Positions 12,256 to 23,978 of a stretch of DNA of 64,000 nucleotides are shown in pieces (the first letter of the stretch is position 1; each line of letters starts with the position of its first letter). Source of the DNA: Mycolicibacterium sarraceniae (GTDB taxonomy: Bacteria; Actinomycetota; Actinomycetes; Mycobacteriales; Mycobacteriaceae); NCBI RefSeq assembly GCF_010731875.1, contig NZ_AP022595.1, positions 1 through 64,000 of the forward strand. Reading direction: 5' to 3'. The translations under genes were made by a program, and so were the position numbers. The notes under the pieces were generated by a model. The model had not been told where the DNA came from. It saw only the letters and a program-made list of their open reading frames with translations, and did not search any database.

Positions 12256-12834
12256 GTGGCCACGATGACCCTGGACACGATCAGCCGGAACCAGTCCTTC
12301 TGGTGGGATCGAGCACGTTGCGCCCACGCCGACGTGCCCGCACTCCGAGCCGTCATCTTCGACCTCGACACCCCGCTGGCGGCCACCGAGCGCGCTGCCC
12401 ACATGTTCCGGGACCTGGTCTGGAGCCTGCATTGCGGCGATATCCGGGTCGGCATCACCGCCGCCGGGTCACGGGATCGGATCGAGCCGTTGGTGCGGGA
12501 CCTGATCGGGGACGGTGTTGTCGAGGTGATGATCACCGGCGACGACGTGGTGCGGCCCAAACCCGATCCCGAGGTGTACCACCGGGCGCTGTATGCGCTC
12601 GGGGTGGCCGTCGACGCTGCGATGGCCGTCGAACATTCGACGGCCGGCTTTCACACTGCGCGATCGGCCGGGCTGGCGACCATAGTCGTCACCACGCTGG
12701 GCACCAGCAACCTGGATTTCGCCGGCGCCGCCGCGGTCATGGACCGCTACGACTGCGACGAGCCGCTATCCGCAGGGCGCTGTCGCCGACTCCACGAACA
12801 GTGGTGGATCGACCGTTCGCGCCTGAGCGCTTAG
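12256..12834 (+). CDS. HAD-superfamily protein with reduced cap and altered motifs
   Basis: 192 residues. Motif I is VIFDLDTP, where CbbY-like HADs have DLDGTL. Motif III Lys is in [15 protein letters not shown]. Motif IV reads [17 protein letters not shown] where EDS is usual, so one of the acidic Mg ligands is His. Only about 15 residues separate motif I from the next recognisable block, so the usual four-helix cap is missing or deleted. The start is GTG 12256 or ATG 12265. It is divergent from the response regulator and convergent with gatB (stops overlap). It could be a divergent hydrolase, a pseudo-enzyme or a product of deletion. Confidence 0.6.
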   Translation: MATMTLDTISRNQSFWWDRARCAHADVPALRAVIFDLDTPLAATERAAHMFRDLVWSLHCGDIRVGITAAGSRDRIEPLVRDLIGDGVVEVMITGDDVVRPKPDPEVYHRALYALGVAVDAAMAVEHSTAGFHTARSAGLATIVVTTLGTSNLDFAGAAAVMDRYDCDEPLSAGRCRRLHEQWWIDRSRLSA

Positions 12835-14333
12835 CTCTGCCCGCAGGCCGCCATCACCAATTCGCGCACCCGCGCGGCGTCGGCTTGACCCTTGGTCGCC
12901 TTCATCACCGCACCCACGATCGCACCGGCGGCCTGCACCTTGCCGCCGCGGATCTTCTCGGCGATATCGGGATGAGCCTCGAGCGCTTCATTGACGGCGG
13001 CCTGAATCAGTGAGTCATCGCGCACCAGGGCCAGGCCGCGGTCGGCCATCACCTGGTCGGGCTCGCCCTCACCGGCCAGCACACCCTCGATCACCTGGCG
13101 AGCCAGCTTGTTCGAGCGTGCCCTCGTCGACCAGGGCGATGACCTTGGCGACCTGGGCCGGTGTGATGGCCAGCGCATCGAGTTCGACGCCAGCTTCATT
13201 GGCCTTCTGCACCAGGAAGTTTCCCCACCAGGCCCGAGCCGATTCGCTGGATGCGCCGGCGACGGTCGCGGTCACCAAGTCGACCGCACCGTTGTTGACC
13301 AGGTCGCGCATCACCTCGTCGGAGACACCCCACTCATCCTGAATTCGCTTGCGCGACAACCATGGAAGCTCGGGGATGGTCGCGCGCAGGCGCTCTACCG
13401 TTTCCTCGCTGGCGCCACCGGCTCCAGGTCGGGCTCGGGGAAGTACCGATAATCCTCGGCGGTTTCCTTGTCACGGCCGGGTGAGGTGAAGCCCGCCTCG
13501 TCGAAGTGCCGGGTCTCCTGGCGGATCGTGCCGCCGTCGGTGAGAACGGCTGCCTGACGGCGCATTTCGTAGCGGACCGCCACCTCGACGCTCTTGAGCG
13601 AGTTGACGTTCTTGGTTTCGGTGCGGGTACCGAATTCGGCCTGGCCGATCGGGCGTAGCGATACGTTGGCGTCGCAGCGCAACGAACCCTGATCCATTCG
13701 CACATCGGAGACGCCGAGCCCGCGCAGCAGTCGCGCAGCGCGGTCACATAGGCGCGGGCAACCTCAGGGCCCGCTCCCCAGCGCCTTCGATCGGCTTGGT
13801 GACGATCTCGATCAGCGGCACCCCGGCCCGGTTGACGTCCAGCAGCGAGGTGGTCGCACCGTGGATGCGGCCGGTGTCGCCGCCCAGGTGGGTGAGCTTG
13901 CCGGTGTCCTCCTCCATATGCGCCCGCTCGATGGCGACGCGGAAGGTGGTGCCGTCGTCCAGCGGGACCTCGGGTAGCCGTCGAACGCGATCGGCTCGTC
14001 GTACTGCGAGATCTGGTAGTTCTTCGGTTGGTCGGGGTAGAAGTAATTCTTCCGCGCGAACCGCGACCACGGGGCGATCGAGCAGTTCAGTGCCAAGCCG
14101 ATCCGGATGGCCGATTCGACGGCGGCCGCGTTGAGCACCGGCAGCGCACCCGGCAGGCCCAAGCAGACCGGGCACACCTGGGTGTTGGGCTCGGCGCCGA
14201 ACGTCGTCGAGCAGGGGCAGAACATCTTGGTGGCCGTCGACAGCTCGACGTGCACCTCCAGACCGAGCACCGGGTCGAAACGGGCGACGACATCGTCGTA
14301 ATCGAGCAGGTCGGCCTGCGTTGCGGCAGTCAT
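12831..14333 (-). CDS. gatB: Asp-tRNA(Asn)/Glu-tRNA(Gln) amidotransferase subunit B, frameshifted
   Basis: tRNA-binding and kinase subunit of GatCAB, which makes Gln-tRNA(Gln) and Asn-tRNA(Asn). From ATG 14333: [20 protein letters not shown], then the zinc-type cysteine cluster [40 protein letters not shown] follows, and the C-terminal YqeY-like tail ends [12 protein letters not shown]. Span of about 501 codons is normal. Frame breaks lie near 13980, 13800, 13720, 13420 and 13100. The gene is essential in mycobacteria, so these are likely sequence errors. It is last in gatC-gatA-pfkA-gatB. Confidence 0.92.
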
Positions 14334-14381
14334 GTCGCCAATCCTAGTGGGCCCAGATCCGCCGTCGGGCCCAGCAAGAAC

Positions 14382-15403
14382 TCAGCCGAAGAAGGCGGCC
14401 GCGTCGTCGTAGCGGCTCTGTGGCACCAGCGAGCTGACGCACCGCATCGGCCAGCGGCACCGCCCAATGTCCTGCCCGCGCAGCGACACCATCACCCCGT
14501 ACTCGCCGGCGTGCGCGGCGTCGGCGGCGTTGACACCGAACCGGGTGGCCAGCACCCGGTCGTAGGCCGTCGGAGTGCCGCCGCGCTGAACATGGTACGG
14601 TGACCCGCTTCCTTCTTGATCCGCTTCTCCACCTCATTGGCCAGCTGCTGGGCCACCCCGGTGAACCGCTCGTGGCCGAACTCGTCGGTGCCGCCCTGTC
14701 GTAGCTGCATCGACCCCTCGGCCGGCTTGGCACCCTCGGCGACCACGACGATGAAGCTGGATTCACCGCGCTGGAAGCGCTTCTTGACCAGCCGGCACAC
14801 TTCTTCGACATCGAAGGGCTGCTCGGGGATCAACGTCATATGCGCGCCGGAGGACAGCCCGGCGTTGAGCGCGATCCAGCCGGCGTGGCGGCCCATCACC
14901 TCGACGATCATCACCCGCTGATGCGATTCCGCGGTGCTGTGCAACCGGTCGATGGCCTCGGTGGCGATCTCCAGCGCGGTGTCGTGGCCGAATGTGACGT
15001 CAGTGCAATCGATGTCGTTATCGATGGTCTTGGGCACCCCGACGACGGGCACACCCTCCTCCGAGAGCCAGTGCGCGGCGGTCAGCGTGCCCTCGCCCCC
15101 GATCGGGATCAGCACATCGATCCCGTTGTCCTCCAGCGTCTGTTTGATGTCGTCGAGCCCGGCGCGCAGCTTGTCGGGGTTGGTGCGGGCGGTGCCCAGC
15201 ATCGTCCCACCCTTGGCCAGCAGCCGGTTGTTGCGGTCGTCGTTGTGCAGCTGGATCCGGCGGTCCTCCAGCAGGCCACGCCAGCCATCGAGGAAGCCGA
15301 CCACCGAGGAGCCGTAGCGGGCGTCGCAGGTCCGGACGACCGCCCGGATCACGGCGTTGAGTCCGGGACAGTCGCCGCCGCCGGTGAGCACTCCGATTCG
15401 CAT
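14382..15403 (-). CDS. pfkA: 6-phosphofructokinase, ATP-type, frameshifted near the 3' end
   Basis: Glycolytic phosphorylation of fructose 6-phosphate. Group III PFK features are present: [33 protein letters not shown], the catalytic loop [16 protein letters not shown], and [15 protein letters not shown]. The frame is clean from 15403 to about 14600. There, about seven bases appear to be missing in two places (expected [19 protein letters not shown]). The last codons, to [11 protein letters not shown] ending at 14382, lie in other frames. About 343 codons overall. It sits between gatA and gatB as in other mycobacteria. Confidence 0.93.
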
Positions 15404-15421
15404 GGGCCCTATCCTGCCCTG

Positions 15422-16915
15422 TCAGATCGCCGTTGGCAGCGGACCGCGTGCACTCTCGTAAGCCGCACCCACCCGGTAGAGCCGATCGTCAGCCAGGGCG
15501 GGCGCCATGATCTGCAGTCCGACCGGCAGGTTGTCGTCGGGTGAGAGGCCTGAGGGCACCGACATTCCGCAGTGTCCGGCCAGGTTCAGCGGCAGCGTGC
15601 ACAGGTCGAACAGGTACATCGCCAGCGGATCGTCGACCTTCTCCCCCAACCGGAACGCGGTGGTCGGTGTCGCCGGGGACACCAGGACATCGACCTTCTC
15701 GTAGGCCGCATCGAGATCGCCGGCGATCAGCGTGCGGACCTTCTGCGCCTGGTTGTAGTAGGCGTCGTAGTAGCCTGCCGACAATGCGTACGTACCGATG
15801 ATGATGCGGCGCTTAACTTCTGGGCCGAAACCGGCCGCCCGAGTCAGTGCCATCACCTCTTCGGCGGAATGGGTGCCGTCGTCGCCGACCCGCAGGCCAT
15901 ACCGCATGGCGTCGAAGCGGGCCAAGTTGCTCGACACCTCCGACGGCAGGATCAGGTAGTAAGAGGACAGCGAGTAGTCCAGGTGCGGGCAGTCGACTTC
16001 GCTGACCTGCGCGCCGAGGGCAGATAGCTGCTCGACGGCGGCGTTGAACGACGCCAGCACGCCGGGCTGGTAGCCCTCGCCGCTGCGCAGCTGCTTGACC
16101 ACACCGACGCGCACACCCGAAAGATCGCCCGCCGCCCCGGCCTTCGCCGCGGCGACCACGTCGGGAACCTCAGCCTCGAGAGAGGTGGAGTCGCGCGGAT
16201 CATGCCCGGCGATCACCGCGTGCAGCAGCGCGGTGTCCAGCACCGTACGGGCACACGGCCCGCCCTGATCCAGCGACGACGCGCACGCCACCAGGCCGTA
16301 GCGCGAGACCGTGCCGTACGTCGGCTTGACCCCGACCGTCGCGGTCAGCGCCGCCGGCTGGCGGATCGAGCCGCCGGTGTCGGTGCCCATCGCCAGCGGG
16401 GCCTGGAACGCGGCGAGCGCAGCCGCGCTTCCACCACCCGAGCCGCCGGGCACCCGGTCGGTGTCCCACGGGTTGCGAGTCGGGCCGTAGGCGGAGTTCT
16501 CGGTCGAGCTGCCCATGGCGAACTCGTCCATATTGGTCTTGCCGAGGATCGGGATGCCGGCGGCGCGCAGCCGGGCAGTCACCGTCGCGTCGTAGGGCGA
16601 CACCCAACCCTCGAGGATCTTCGACCCGCACGTGGTCGGCATATCGGTGGTGGTGAACACGTCCTTGAGCGCCAACGGAACACCGGCCAGCGGCGACGGC
16701 AGCGCCTCCCCGGCAGCGACGGCGGCGTCGGTGCGCGCGGCACTGGCCAGCGCCTGATCGGCGGCGACATGCAGGAAGGCGTGGTATTGCTCGTCGGTGG
16801 CGGCGATCTGGTCCAGGCAGGCCTGGGTCACCTCGACCGAGGAGATCTCCTTGGCCGCGATCTTTTCCGCCAGCGTGGCGGCGTCAAGGCGCGTGAGGTC
16901 ACTCATCGCACTCAT
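15422..16915 (-). CDS. gatA: GatCAB amidotransferase subunit A, intact
   Basis: Glutaminase/amidase subunit that hydrolyses glutamine and channels ammonia to GatB. 497 aa. The amidase-signature triad is visible: Lys84 in PLALKDVF, Ser159 in [13 protein letters not shown] and Ser183 in [13 protein letters not shown]. The start ATG 16915 overlaps the gatC stop as ATGA, which decides it over the upstream in-frame ATG near 17002. It is followed after 18 bp by pfkA. The clean frame contrasts with its neighbours pfkA and gatB. Confidence 0.97.
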   Translation of the reverse strand: MSAMSDLTRLDAATLAEKIAAKEISSVEVTQACLDQIAATDEQYHAFLHVAADQALASAARTDAAVAAGEALPSPLAGVPLALKDVFTTTDMPTTCGSKILEGWVSPYDATVTARLRAAGIPILGKTNMDEFAMGSSTENSAYGPTRNPWDTDRVPGGSGGGSAAALAAFQAPLAMGTDTGGSIRQPAALTATVGVKPTYGTVSRYGLVACASSLDQGGPCARTVLDTALLHAVIAGHDPRDSTSLEAEVPDVVAAAKAGAAGDLSGVRVGVVKQLRSGEGYQPGVLASFNAAVEQLSALGAQVSEVDCPHLDYSLSSYYLILPSEVSSNLARFDAMRYGLRVGDDGTHSAEEVMALTRAAGFGPEVKRRIIIGTYALSAGYYDAYYNQAQKVRTLIAGDLDAAYEKVDVLVSPATPTTAFRLGEKVDDPLAMYLFDLCTLPLNLAGHCGMSVPSGLSPDDNLPVGLQIMAPALADDRLYRVGAAYESARGPLPTAI

Positions 16916-17220
16916 TCTGATTCCCCCAGGATCTGCGGCACCGCGAACCGGCCGTCGACGGAGACCGGAGCCTCGGCGAGCGCTTGGTCCTGAGTCAGGC
17001 ACGGCTGAACCACGTCAGCGCGGGTGACGTTCACATTTGTCAACGGGTTGCCGGTCGGCTTCGCATCGCCGGTGTCGACAGCCTGGATCTGGCTGACGTG
17101 GCCCAAGATCGCGTCGAGTTGGCCGGCGAAGCTATCGAGTTCGTGGTCGGTCAACGCCAGCCGGGCCAGCTTGGCCAACCGGGCGACGTCGTCGCGGGAG
17201 ATCTGGGACACGGTGCTCAA
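16912..17220 (-). CDS. gatC: GatCAB amidotransferase subunit C
   Basis: Small scaffold subunit that wraps GatA and GatB. 102 aa: [20 protein letters not shown] at the N-terminus, then a helix ending [16 protein letters not shown], and a C-terminal extended segment with [17 protein letters not shown], all typical of GatC. First gene of the operon; it overlaps gatA by 4 bp. The promoter must lie in the 74 bp between its start and the divergent ACT gene. A second possible start is GTG at the fourth codon. Confidence 0.94.
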   Translation of the reverse strand: MSTVSQISRDDVARLAKLARLALTDHELDSFAGQLDAILGHVSQIQAVDTGDAKPTGNPLTNVNVTRADVVQPCLTQDQALAEAPVSVDGRFAVPQILGESE

Positions 17221-17294
17221 GCCTAGATGGCTGCGTTACCGGCACGCGAACCTGCCAGAATGCTGAGTCCAGGCGGCTATGAAAGGGTGGCGGC

Positions 17295-17946
17295 GTGCCT
17301 TCGTATCTGCTGCGGGTCCAGCTGGCCGATCGGCCCGGTAGCCTCGGCTCCCTCGCGGTCGCCCTAGGCTCGGTCGGCGCCGACATCCTGTCCCTCGACG
17401 TCGTCGAGCGCGGATCCGGATACGCCATCGACGATCTGGTGGTCGATCTGCCGCACGGCGCGATGCCCGACGCTCTGATCACGGCGGCCGAACGCCTCGA
17501 CGGTGTCCGGGTGGACACCATCCGGCCGCACACCGGGCTGCTGGAAGCCCACCGCGAGCTGGAGCTGATCGACCACATCGCCGCCGCCGACCATGATGAC
17601 CGATTGCAGGTACTTGCTGATGAGGCGCCGCGAGTGTTGCGGGTCGGCTGGTGCACGGTGGCCCGAATCTCGGAGTCGGGTCTGCGGCGCATCGCGGGCA
17701 GCTCTGGTGCGCCAGAGACTCAGGCGGAGTCGGCACCGTGGCTGCCGCTGGCCCATGCCGAGGCACTCGACGGCACCGCCGCGTGGGTACCGCAGGTGTG
17801 GCGGGACATGGATACCACGCTGGCGGCGGCGCCGCTGGGTGATCCCAACACCGCGGTCATGCTCGGCCGCCCGGGCGTTGTTCCGGCCCTCGGAAGTGGC
17901 CCGGTTGGGTTACCTGGCCGGGATTGTCGCCACGATCCTGCGCTGA
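17295..17946 (+). CDS. ACT-domain protein (Rv3013-like), one frameshift
   Basis: GTG start at 17295. The N-terminal ACT domain (SYLLRVQLADRPGSLGSLAV to about residue 75) suggests amino acid sensing. The rest, VGWCTVARISESGLRRIAGS to the end, has no recognised catalytic motif. A frame change near 17875 moves the last about 20 residues (RPSEVARLGYLAGIVATILR) to another frame, ending at 17946. It is convergent with ligA, with one base between the stops. Function unproven in mycobacteria. Confidence 0.72.
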
Positions 17947-17947
17947 C

Positions 17948-20074
<2,127 letters not shown>

Positions 20075-20108
20075 CTAGTCGAGCACACCGACGTGGCAAT
20101 CTTGAGCC

Positions 20109-20516
20109 ATGTCGCATCCGATCATGTTCGACGACGCCGACCCGATCCTGGCCAGGCTGCGCACGATCGCACTGGGATTTCCCGAGGCGGTCGAAAAGAT
20201 CTCGCACGGTCGGCCGACGTTCTCGGCGCCGAAGATGTTCGCGATCTACGGCGGCAGCCGCAAGAATCCCGATGGCCCGCATACGCCTTATGACCATGCC
20301 CTGCTGGTGAAGGTCGATGACAGCGAGCGCGAAGCGCTTCAGGACGATCCCCGCTTCTTCTACCCGGCCTATCTGGGCCCGTACGGCTGGCTGGGTTTGG
20401 ACTTCGATGCCGCGAAGGTCGACTGGGCCGAAGTGAAAGAGCTTGCGGACGCGTCGTTTCGGCTGCAGGCGCCGGCGGCCATTGCCTGGCCGCGGGGGAA
20501 CAGTGCCGCCTCGTAG
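20109..20516 (+). CDS. MmcQ/YjbR-family protein, C-terminus probably altered
   Basis: 135 aa. Begins MSHPIMFDDADPILARLRTI, then FPEAVEKISHGRPTFSAPKM and the family block HALLVKVDDSEREALQDDPR, FYPAYLGPYGWLGLDF. The family has a double-wing DNA-binding-like fold; its role is unknown. Family members usually end shortly after the helix matched here by VDWAEVKELADASFRLQAP. The last about 15 residues (AAIAWPRGNSAAS) run into antisense of a monooxygenase remnant, so the natural end was probably lost. Confidence 0.65.
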   Translation: MSHPIMFDDADPILARLRTIALGFPEAVEKISHGRPTFSAPKMFAIYGGSRKNPDGPHTPYDHALLVKVDDSEREALQDDPRFFYPAYLGPYGWLGLDFDAAKVDWAEVKELADASFRLQAPAAIAWPRGNSAAS

Positions 20517-20640
20517 TTGCCCAGCGCCGCTTCGATGTCGTGCGGATGGCCGGCGATCGCCGCGCCGAGTTCGGCGCCGTCGAGCATCGCCAGGTTTGCA
20601 CCGTCGCTGCTGCGCCCGTGGCAGGTCAACGATGCCGCAG
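20470..20640 (-). pseudogene. Fragment of an FAD-dependent monooxygenase
   Basis: On the minus strand, SSDGANLAMLDGAELGAAIA, then DIEAALGNYEAALFPRGQAM, matches the C-terminal FAD-contact region of aromatic/UbiH-type hydroxylases (usual form GEGANLAMLDGAELG). Only about 50 residues are present, with no GxGxxG domain upstream, so this is a remnant. Confidence 0.5.
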
Positions 20641-21066
20641 CTCTTGTAGAGGCATTCCTCGATCCGGGTATCCAGCGCTGGCACGCACACCGAGCCGACT
20701 CCCTGAGTGAGGCGCGCCAGTGGATCGGCGAATGTGTGGACGGATGGGCCACCGGGTCCCAGTTGAATTGGGCGTTGACCAATAACGCGAGCAACGAGCT
20801 GCTGGGGCGCGCGTCGTTGAAAGCGGTCAATCTCGATGACGGCTCGGCCGAACTCGCATACTGGATCACTCCGGCTTGGCGGGGCCGCGGGTTGTGCCCG
20901 AGCGCCCTGATCGCGCTGTGCCACACTTCCTGCCGAGTAGCCGTCAAGGCTGGATTTCAGGAGGAGGGCAACCCCAGACCGTCAACTCGCGGCACGACAG
21001 TCGGCCGCATGCACCGAGAATGTCCAAAAACTGTGCATAGGAACCACACTCGGCACCGCCGCGTTT
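20600..21066 (+). pseudogene. GNAT acetyltransferase remnant with internal deletion
   Basis: LLRPWQVNDAAALVEAFLDP, then WALTNNASNELLGRASLKAV and the acetyl-CoA loop AELAYWITPAWRGRG, then a jump to CRVAVKAGFQEEG, which is the family's C-terminal SxxVAxKxGF block. About 20-25 residues that normally separate these last two blocks are missing, and the tail beyond does not resemble a GNAT. No convincing start is seen. It ends at the TAG 21066. Confidence 0.5.
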
Positions 21067-22075
21067 AGATCGCTTCGGGGTCCTCGGTGACGGCGTCGCC
21101 GGCCCGCTGGCACAGGCCGATCGCGACGCGAGCCCACTGCGCGGTCGCACCGGCCAGCCCGCACGCCGGGCTGATGCCGACGCGACCGCGAACCGAACTG
21201 CGGGAGAAGCCGATCCGATCGGTGATCACAACCGCTGCCGCAGCCACCTCCTCGGCCGACGACCGCTTCGCCGGCGCGCTCGTCGGCACCAGGCCGAAGA
21301 CCACGGTGCGGCCCGAGTCGAGGAACTCCCCCAGCCCATCAAAGTCGGCCTCACCCAGCGTGCACACGTCCACCGAAACCGCATTGATCGCGCTGCGCTG
21401 CAGGACATTCCACGGCAATTCGGGCGAGCAGCTGTGCAGCAGCACCTCGGTGCCGGCACCGGCCACGCACTCATCGAGCAGACCGATCGCCAGCGGCTCG
21501 TCGACCGGATGCACCGTGTTGAGCGCACTGACCCCGCTCAACCGGCCGGCCAGCGCGGCGAACAGCACCGGCTCGTCGTACTGCACCACCACCGTCGTCG
21601 CCAACCGCCGCGCCACCTCGGCGCGGTGCCGCCCTACCCCCTCGGCCAGCGAAGACGTCAGGTCGCGGACGGCCCCGGCGTCGGTGAGCGCCCGATGGCC
21701 GTTGCCGAGCTCCAGCTGGGCGGCCAGCGTGATCGGGCCGGGTGCCTGGATCTTGACCGGGCGCCCCGACCCGGGTCCGCCGGCCTTCTCCCACGCTTCC
21801 TCAAGGGCGTCGATGTCCTCGTCGAGCAGGCTCTTGGCCCGGCGGGTGACAGCACCTGGCCGGGCGACGATGCGGTAGCCGCGCGGAACGGTGTCGATGG
21901 CGATGTCGACCAGCAGCGCGCCGGCGCGGCCGATCATGTCCGCACCCACGCCACGGGCCGGCAACTCGACCAGGTGCGGCAGCCGGTGCAGTTCCCCGAC
22001 GATGATTTCGGCGGCCTCTCGCGGCGAAGAGCCCGGCCACGAACCCATCCCGGTGCCCGCCGCGAAATCACTCAC
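21065..22075 (-). CDS. MetE C-terminal/UROD-like protein (Rv3015c-like)
   Basis: 336 aa from GTG 22075 (VSDFAAGTGMGSWPG). Resembles the catalytic barrel of cobalamin-independent methionine synthase: IQAPGPITLAAQLELGNG, VQYDEPVLFA, and the zinc-ligand-like His214 and Cys216 in LLHSCSPELPW and Cys305 in GISPACGLAG. It lacks the N-terminal half of MetE, so it is not the main methionine synthase. A methyltransfer role on an unknown substrate is plausible but inferred. Intact frame. Confidence 0.75.
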   Translation of the reverse strand: MSDFAAGTGMGSWPGSSPREAAEIIVGELHRLPHLVELPARGVGADMIGRAGALLVDIAIDTVPRGYRIVARPGAVTRRAKSLLDEDIDALEEAWEKAGGPGSGRPVKIQAPGPITLAAQLELGNGHRALTDAGAVRDLTSSLAEGVGRHRAEVARRLATTVVVQYDEPVLFAALAGRLSGVSALNTVHPVDEPLAIGLLDECVAGAGTEVLLHSCSPELPWNVLQRSAINAVSVDVCTLGEADFDGLGEFLDSGRTVVFGLVPTSAPAKRSSAEEVAAAAVVITDRIGFSRSSVRGRVGISPACGLAGATAQWARVAIGLCQRAGDAVTEDPEAI

Positions 22076-22134
22076 CGGCCAACCGTATTGGAAGGCCCGG
22101 CGACAGCACTGCACCGGGGGCCTACCGCGAGGTC

Positions 22135-22773
22135 ATGACGGTGCGGGCGGGGCTGGTCTGTTGCGCGGCGGCAGCCGTGCTGACCGGCTGCACCCACTGG
22201 CTCGACGGCGACGGGCTGCGCGCCTTGAGCGAGCCGCCGTATCGCCCACCCGGGATCGTCGACGTGGACCAGGTGCTGCTCACCCAGGCGCAGCTGCAGG
22301 CCATCACTGGTGGCGGCCAGGACCTGACGATCATTGCGACCATGGACGGCACAGCGCCGGTCGACATCGAGCCACTCGCCGCATCGGTCCCCACCGATTG
22401 CCGCTTCCTGTTCGCCGAGACCGACACCTTCGGCACCGATGTCGAGGACTTTCACAAGACCAGCTTTCAGCACCCGGCCCGGCGCGCGCTGATCTCGGAG
22501 GCGGCCGCCGCCTATCGCGACGATGCCAGCGCACGGCAGGCGTTCAACAGCCTCTCGACCACGGTGCATCGCTGCGAGGCCGGTCCGATGGGGCCGTATC
22601 TGGTCGGAGAAGTCACCGCGGACACCGAATCGCTGCGCACCCGACCGGGCCGGTGCGGGCGCGACTACCGACTCAAAGCCTCGGTACTGGTGGAAGTGAC
22701 ACTCTGCACGTATCCGGAGTCGGTCCCCGAAATCGTGATGTCCAACATCCTCAACAAAATTCCGGCCAATTGA
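22135..22773 (+). CDS. lpqA: Lipoprotein LpqA, sensor (PknH C-terminal-like) domain
   Basis: 212 aa. Signal peptide MTVRAGLVCCAAAAVLTGC with lipobox LTGC. The extracellular part (DVDQVLLTQAQLQAITGGGQ, ASVPTDCRFLFAETDTFG, FNSLSTTVHRCEAG, ALISEAAAAYRD) resembles the PknH-type extracellular sensor domain, including paired cysteines likely to form disulfides. It is transcribed divergently from the MetE-like gene. M. tuberculosis LpqA (Rv3016) sits next to Rv3015c in the same way. Ligand unknown. Confidence 0.8.
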   Translation: MTVRAGLVCCAAAAVLTGCTHWLDGDGLRALSEPPYRPPGIVDVDQVLLTQAQLQAITGGGQDLTIIATMDGTAPVDIEPLAASVPTDCRFLFAETDTFGTDVEDFHKTSFQHPARRALISEAAAAYRDDASARQAFNSLSTTVHRCEAGPMGPYLVGEVTADTESLRTRPGRCGRDYRLKASVLVEVTLCTYPESVPEIVMSNILNKIPAN

Positions 22774-22782
22774 GGCCCGACC

Positions 22783-23967
22783 TCAGCCGGCAAACGCCTT
22801 TCGCAGAAACGGTGTCGAGTCGGGCAGGGAGGCCAGCACGGTGCCGCTGTGGTCTTCTTCGGGATAGACGCGCAGCGTGACGTTCTCGTTGTTGGCGACG
22901 AGTTGGTCGTAGAACGACAGCGTTGAGGCCGGGGGGACGTCGCGGTCGAGCAGGCCTACACCGAGGAAGATCGGCCGGTCGAAACCCGTCGATGGGGTGC
23001 CCATGAAGTCGTGCAGCGCCTGCGCCATACCCGGGATCGAATTCAGCGGCGCGGTGAAGAACTGTGCCGGTTTCAGATGCGCGAGCTCATCGGAAAGGGC
23101 ATGGACGCAGAGGGTTTCGGCACGGTTGGCGGCGTTCAGTCCGGCGGGACTGAGAACGCTGTCAATGTTCAGGTCAGGGCGGACCTCGCGAAGGGCGGCC
23201 AGAACGTAGGCCGCGTAGGCGTTGGCAATCGGGCCGAGTTCAGGAATCTTGAAATCTGGGCCGGCCTCTTGGATGAGTTTGTCGATATTGGCCGGGGTTC
23301 CGGTCGCGACGACGGCGCGGTAGTCCAGGCCGCTGCCTTGACTGAACTCGGTGGCCCAGCGCGCGCTGCTGATCGCGGCACCGCCGCCTTGGGACTGGCC
23401 GACGATCGCCCATTGCGGTGACAGGGGCAGGCCCATCCGGTAAGCGGCGATCACCGAGTCGATCACGTTGTGGGCGGTGGCGACGCTGTTGAGGTAACTC
23501 ATCAGGCCAGGGGTGCCAAGCCCGACGTAGTCGCTCGCGACCACCGCATAGCCCTGTGCGAGCCAGTGCGACAGGTATTCGTCGTCACGCGCGCTGCGCG
23601 GCAGCGCCGAGGGGGTGCAGTCGTCGCCGAGACCCACAGTCCCGTGCGCCCAGGCGATGATCGGGAACCCGCCGTCAGGAGCCGGCCCCGGCGGCAGGAA
23701 CACCGCGGCGGTGCTGACAGCGGGCTGGCCGTGTTGGTTGAGCGTGGAGTAGAGCACGCGGTAGGCCGCGCCGGCGCCGCGGACCGACAGCGCCGGATCC
23801 AGCGGAACCGACTCTATGGTGTTTCCCGGCGGCGGTATCGGGCCGTCGTAGAACCGGGCATCCAGACCGGACCAGCGCGGCACGTCCGCGTGGCTGACGG
23901 CGATCGGGAGCACGCACAACGCCGCAATCAGCAGCGTCGACATCCAGGCAAGGCGTTGCCACCTCAT
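22783..23967 (-). CDS. Secreted lipase/esterase, alpha/beta hydrolase (secretory lipase family)
   Basis: About 394 aa from ATG 23967, with signal peptide MRWQRLAWMSTLLIAALCVL ending near SHA-DV. The nucleophile elbow is GQSQGG (Ser192). The Asp in FLGVGLLDRDVPP and the His in PEEDHSGTVLASLPD complete a triad. The layout matches fungal/actinobacterial secretory lipases (LIP family). An in-frame TTG at 23982 overlaps the mnmA stop as TTGA, so translation may be coupled and start there. The mycobacterial substrate is unknown; host or stored lipid esters are a guess. Confidence 0.85.
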   Translation of the reverse strand: MRWQRLAWMSTLLIAALCVLPIAVSHADVPRWSGLDARFYDGPIPPPGNTIESVPLDPALSVRGAGAAYRVLYSTLNQHGQPAVSTAAVFLPPGPAPDGGFPIIAWAHGTVGLGDDCTPSALPRSARDDEYLSHWLAQGYAVVASDYVGLGTPGLMSYLNSVATAHNVIDSVIAAYRMGLPLSPQWAIVGQSQGGGAAISSARWATEFSQGSGLDYRAVVATGTPANIDKLIQEAGPDFKIPELGPIANAYAAYVLAALREVRPDLNIDSVLSPAGLNAANRAETLCVHALSDELAHLKPAQFFTAPLNSIPGMAQALHDFMGTPSTGFDRPIFLGVGLLDRDVPPASTLSFYDQLVANNENVTLRVYPEEDHSGTVLASLPDSTPFLRKAFAG

Positions 23968-23978
23968 GGCGCGGAGGA

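Noticed and set aside
20982..21164. Small leftward genes overlapping the MetE-like gene end
   Set aside because: Out-of-frame readings of the MetE-like C-terminus.
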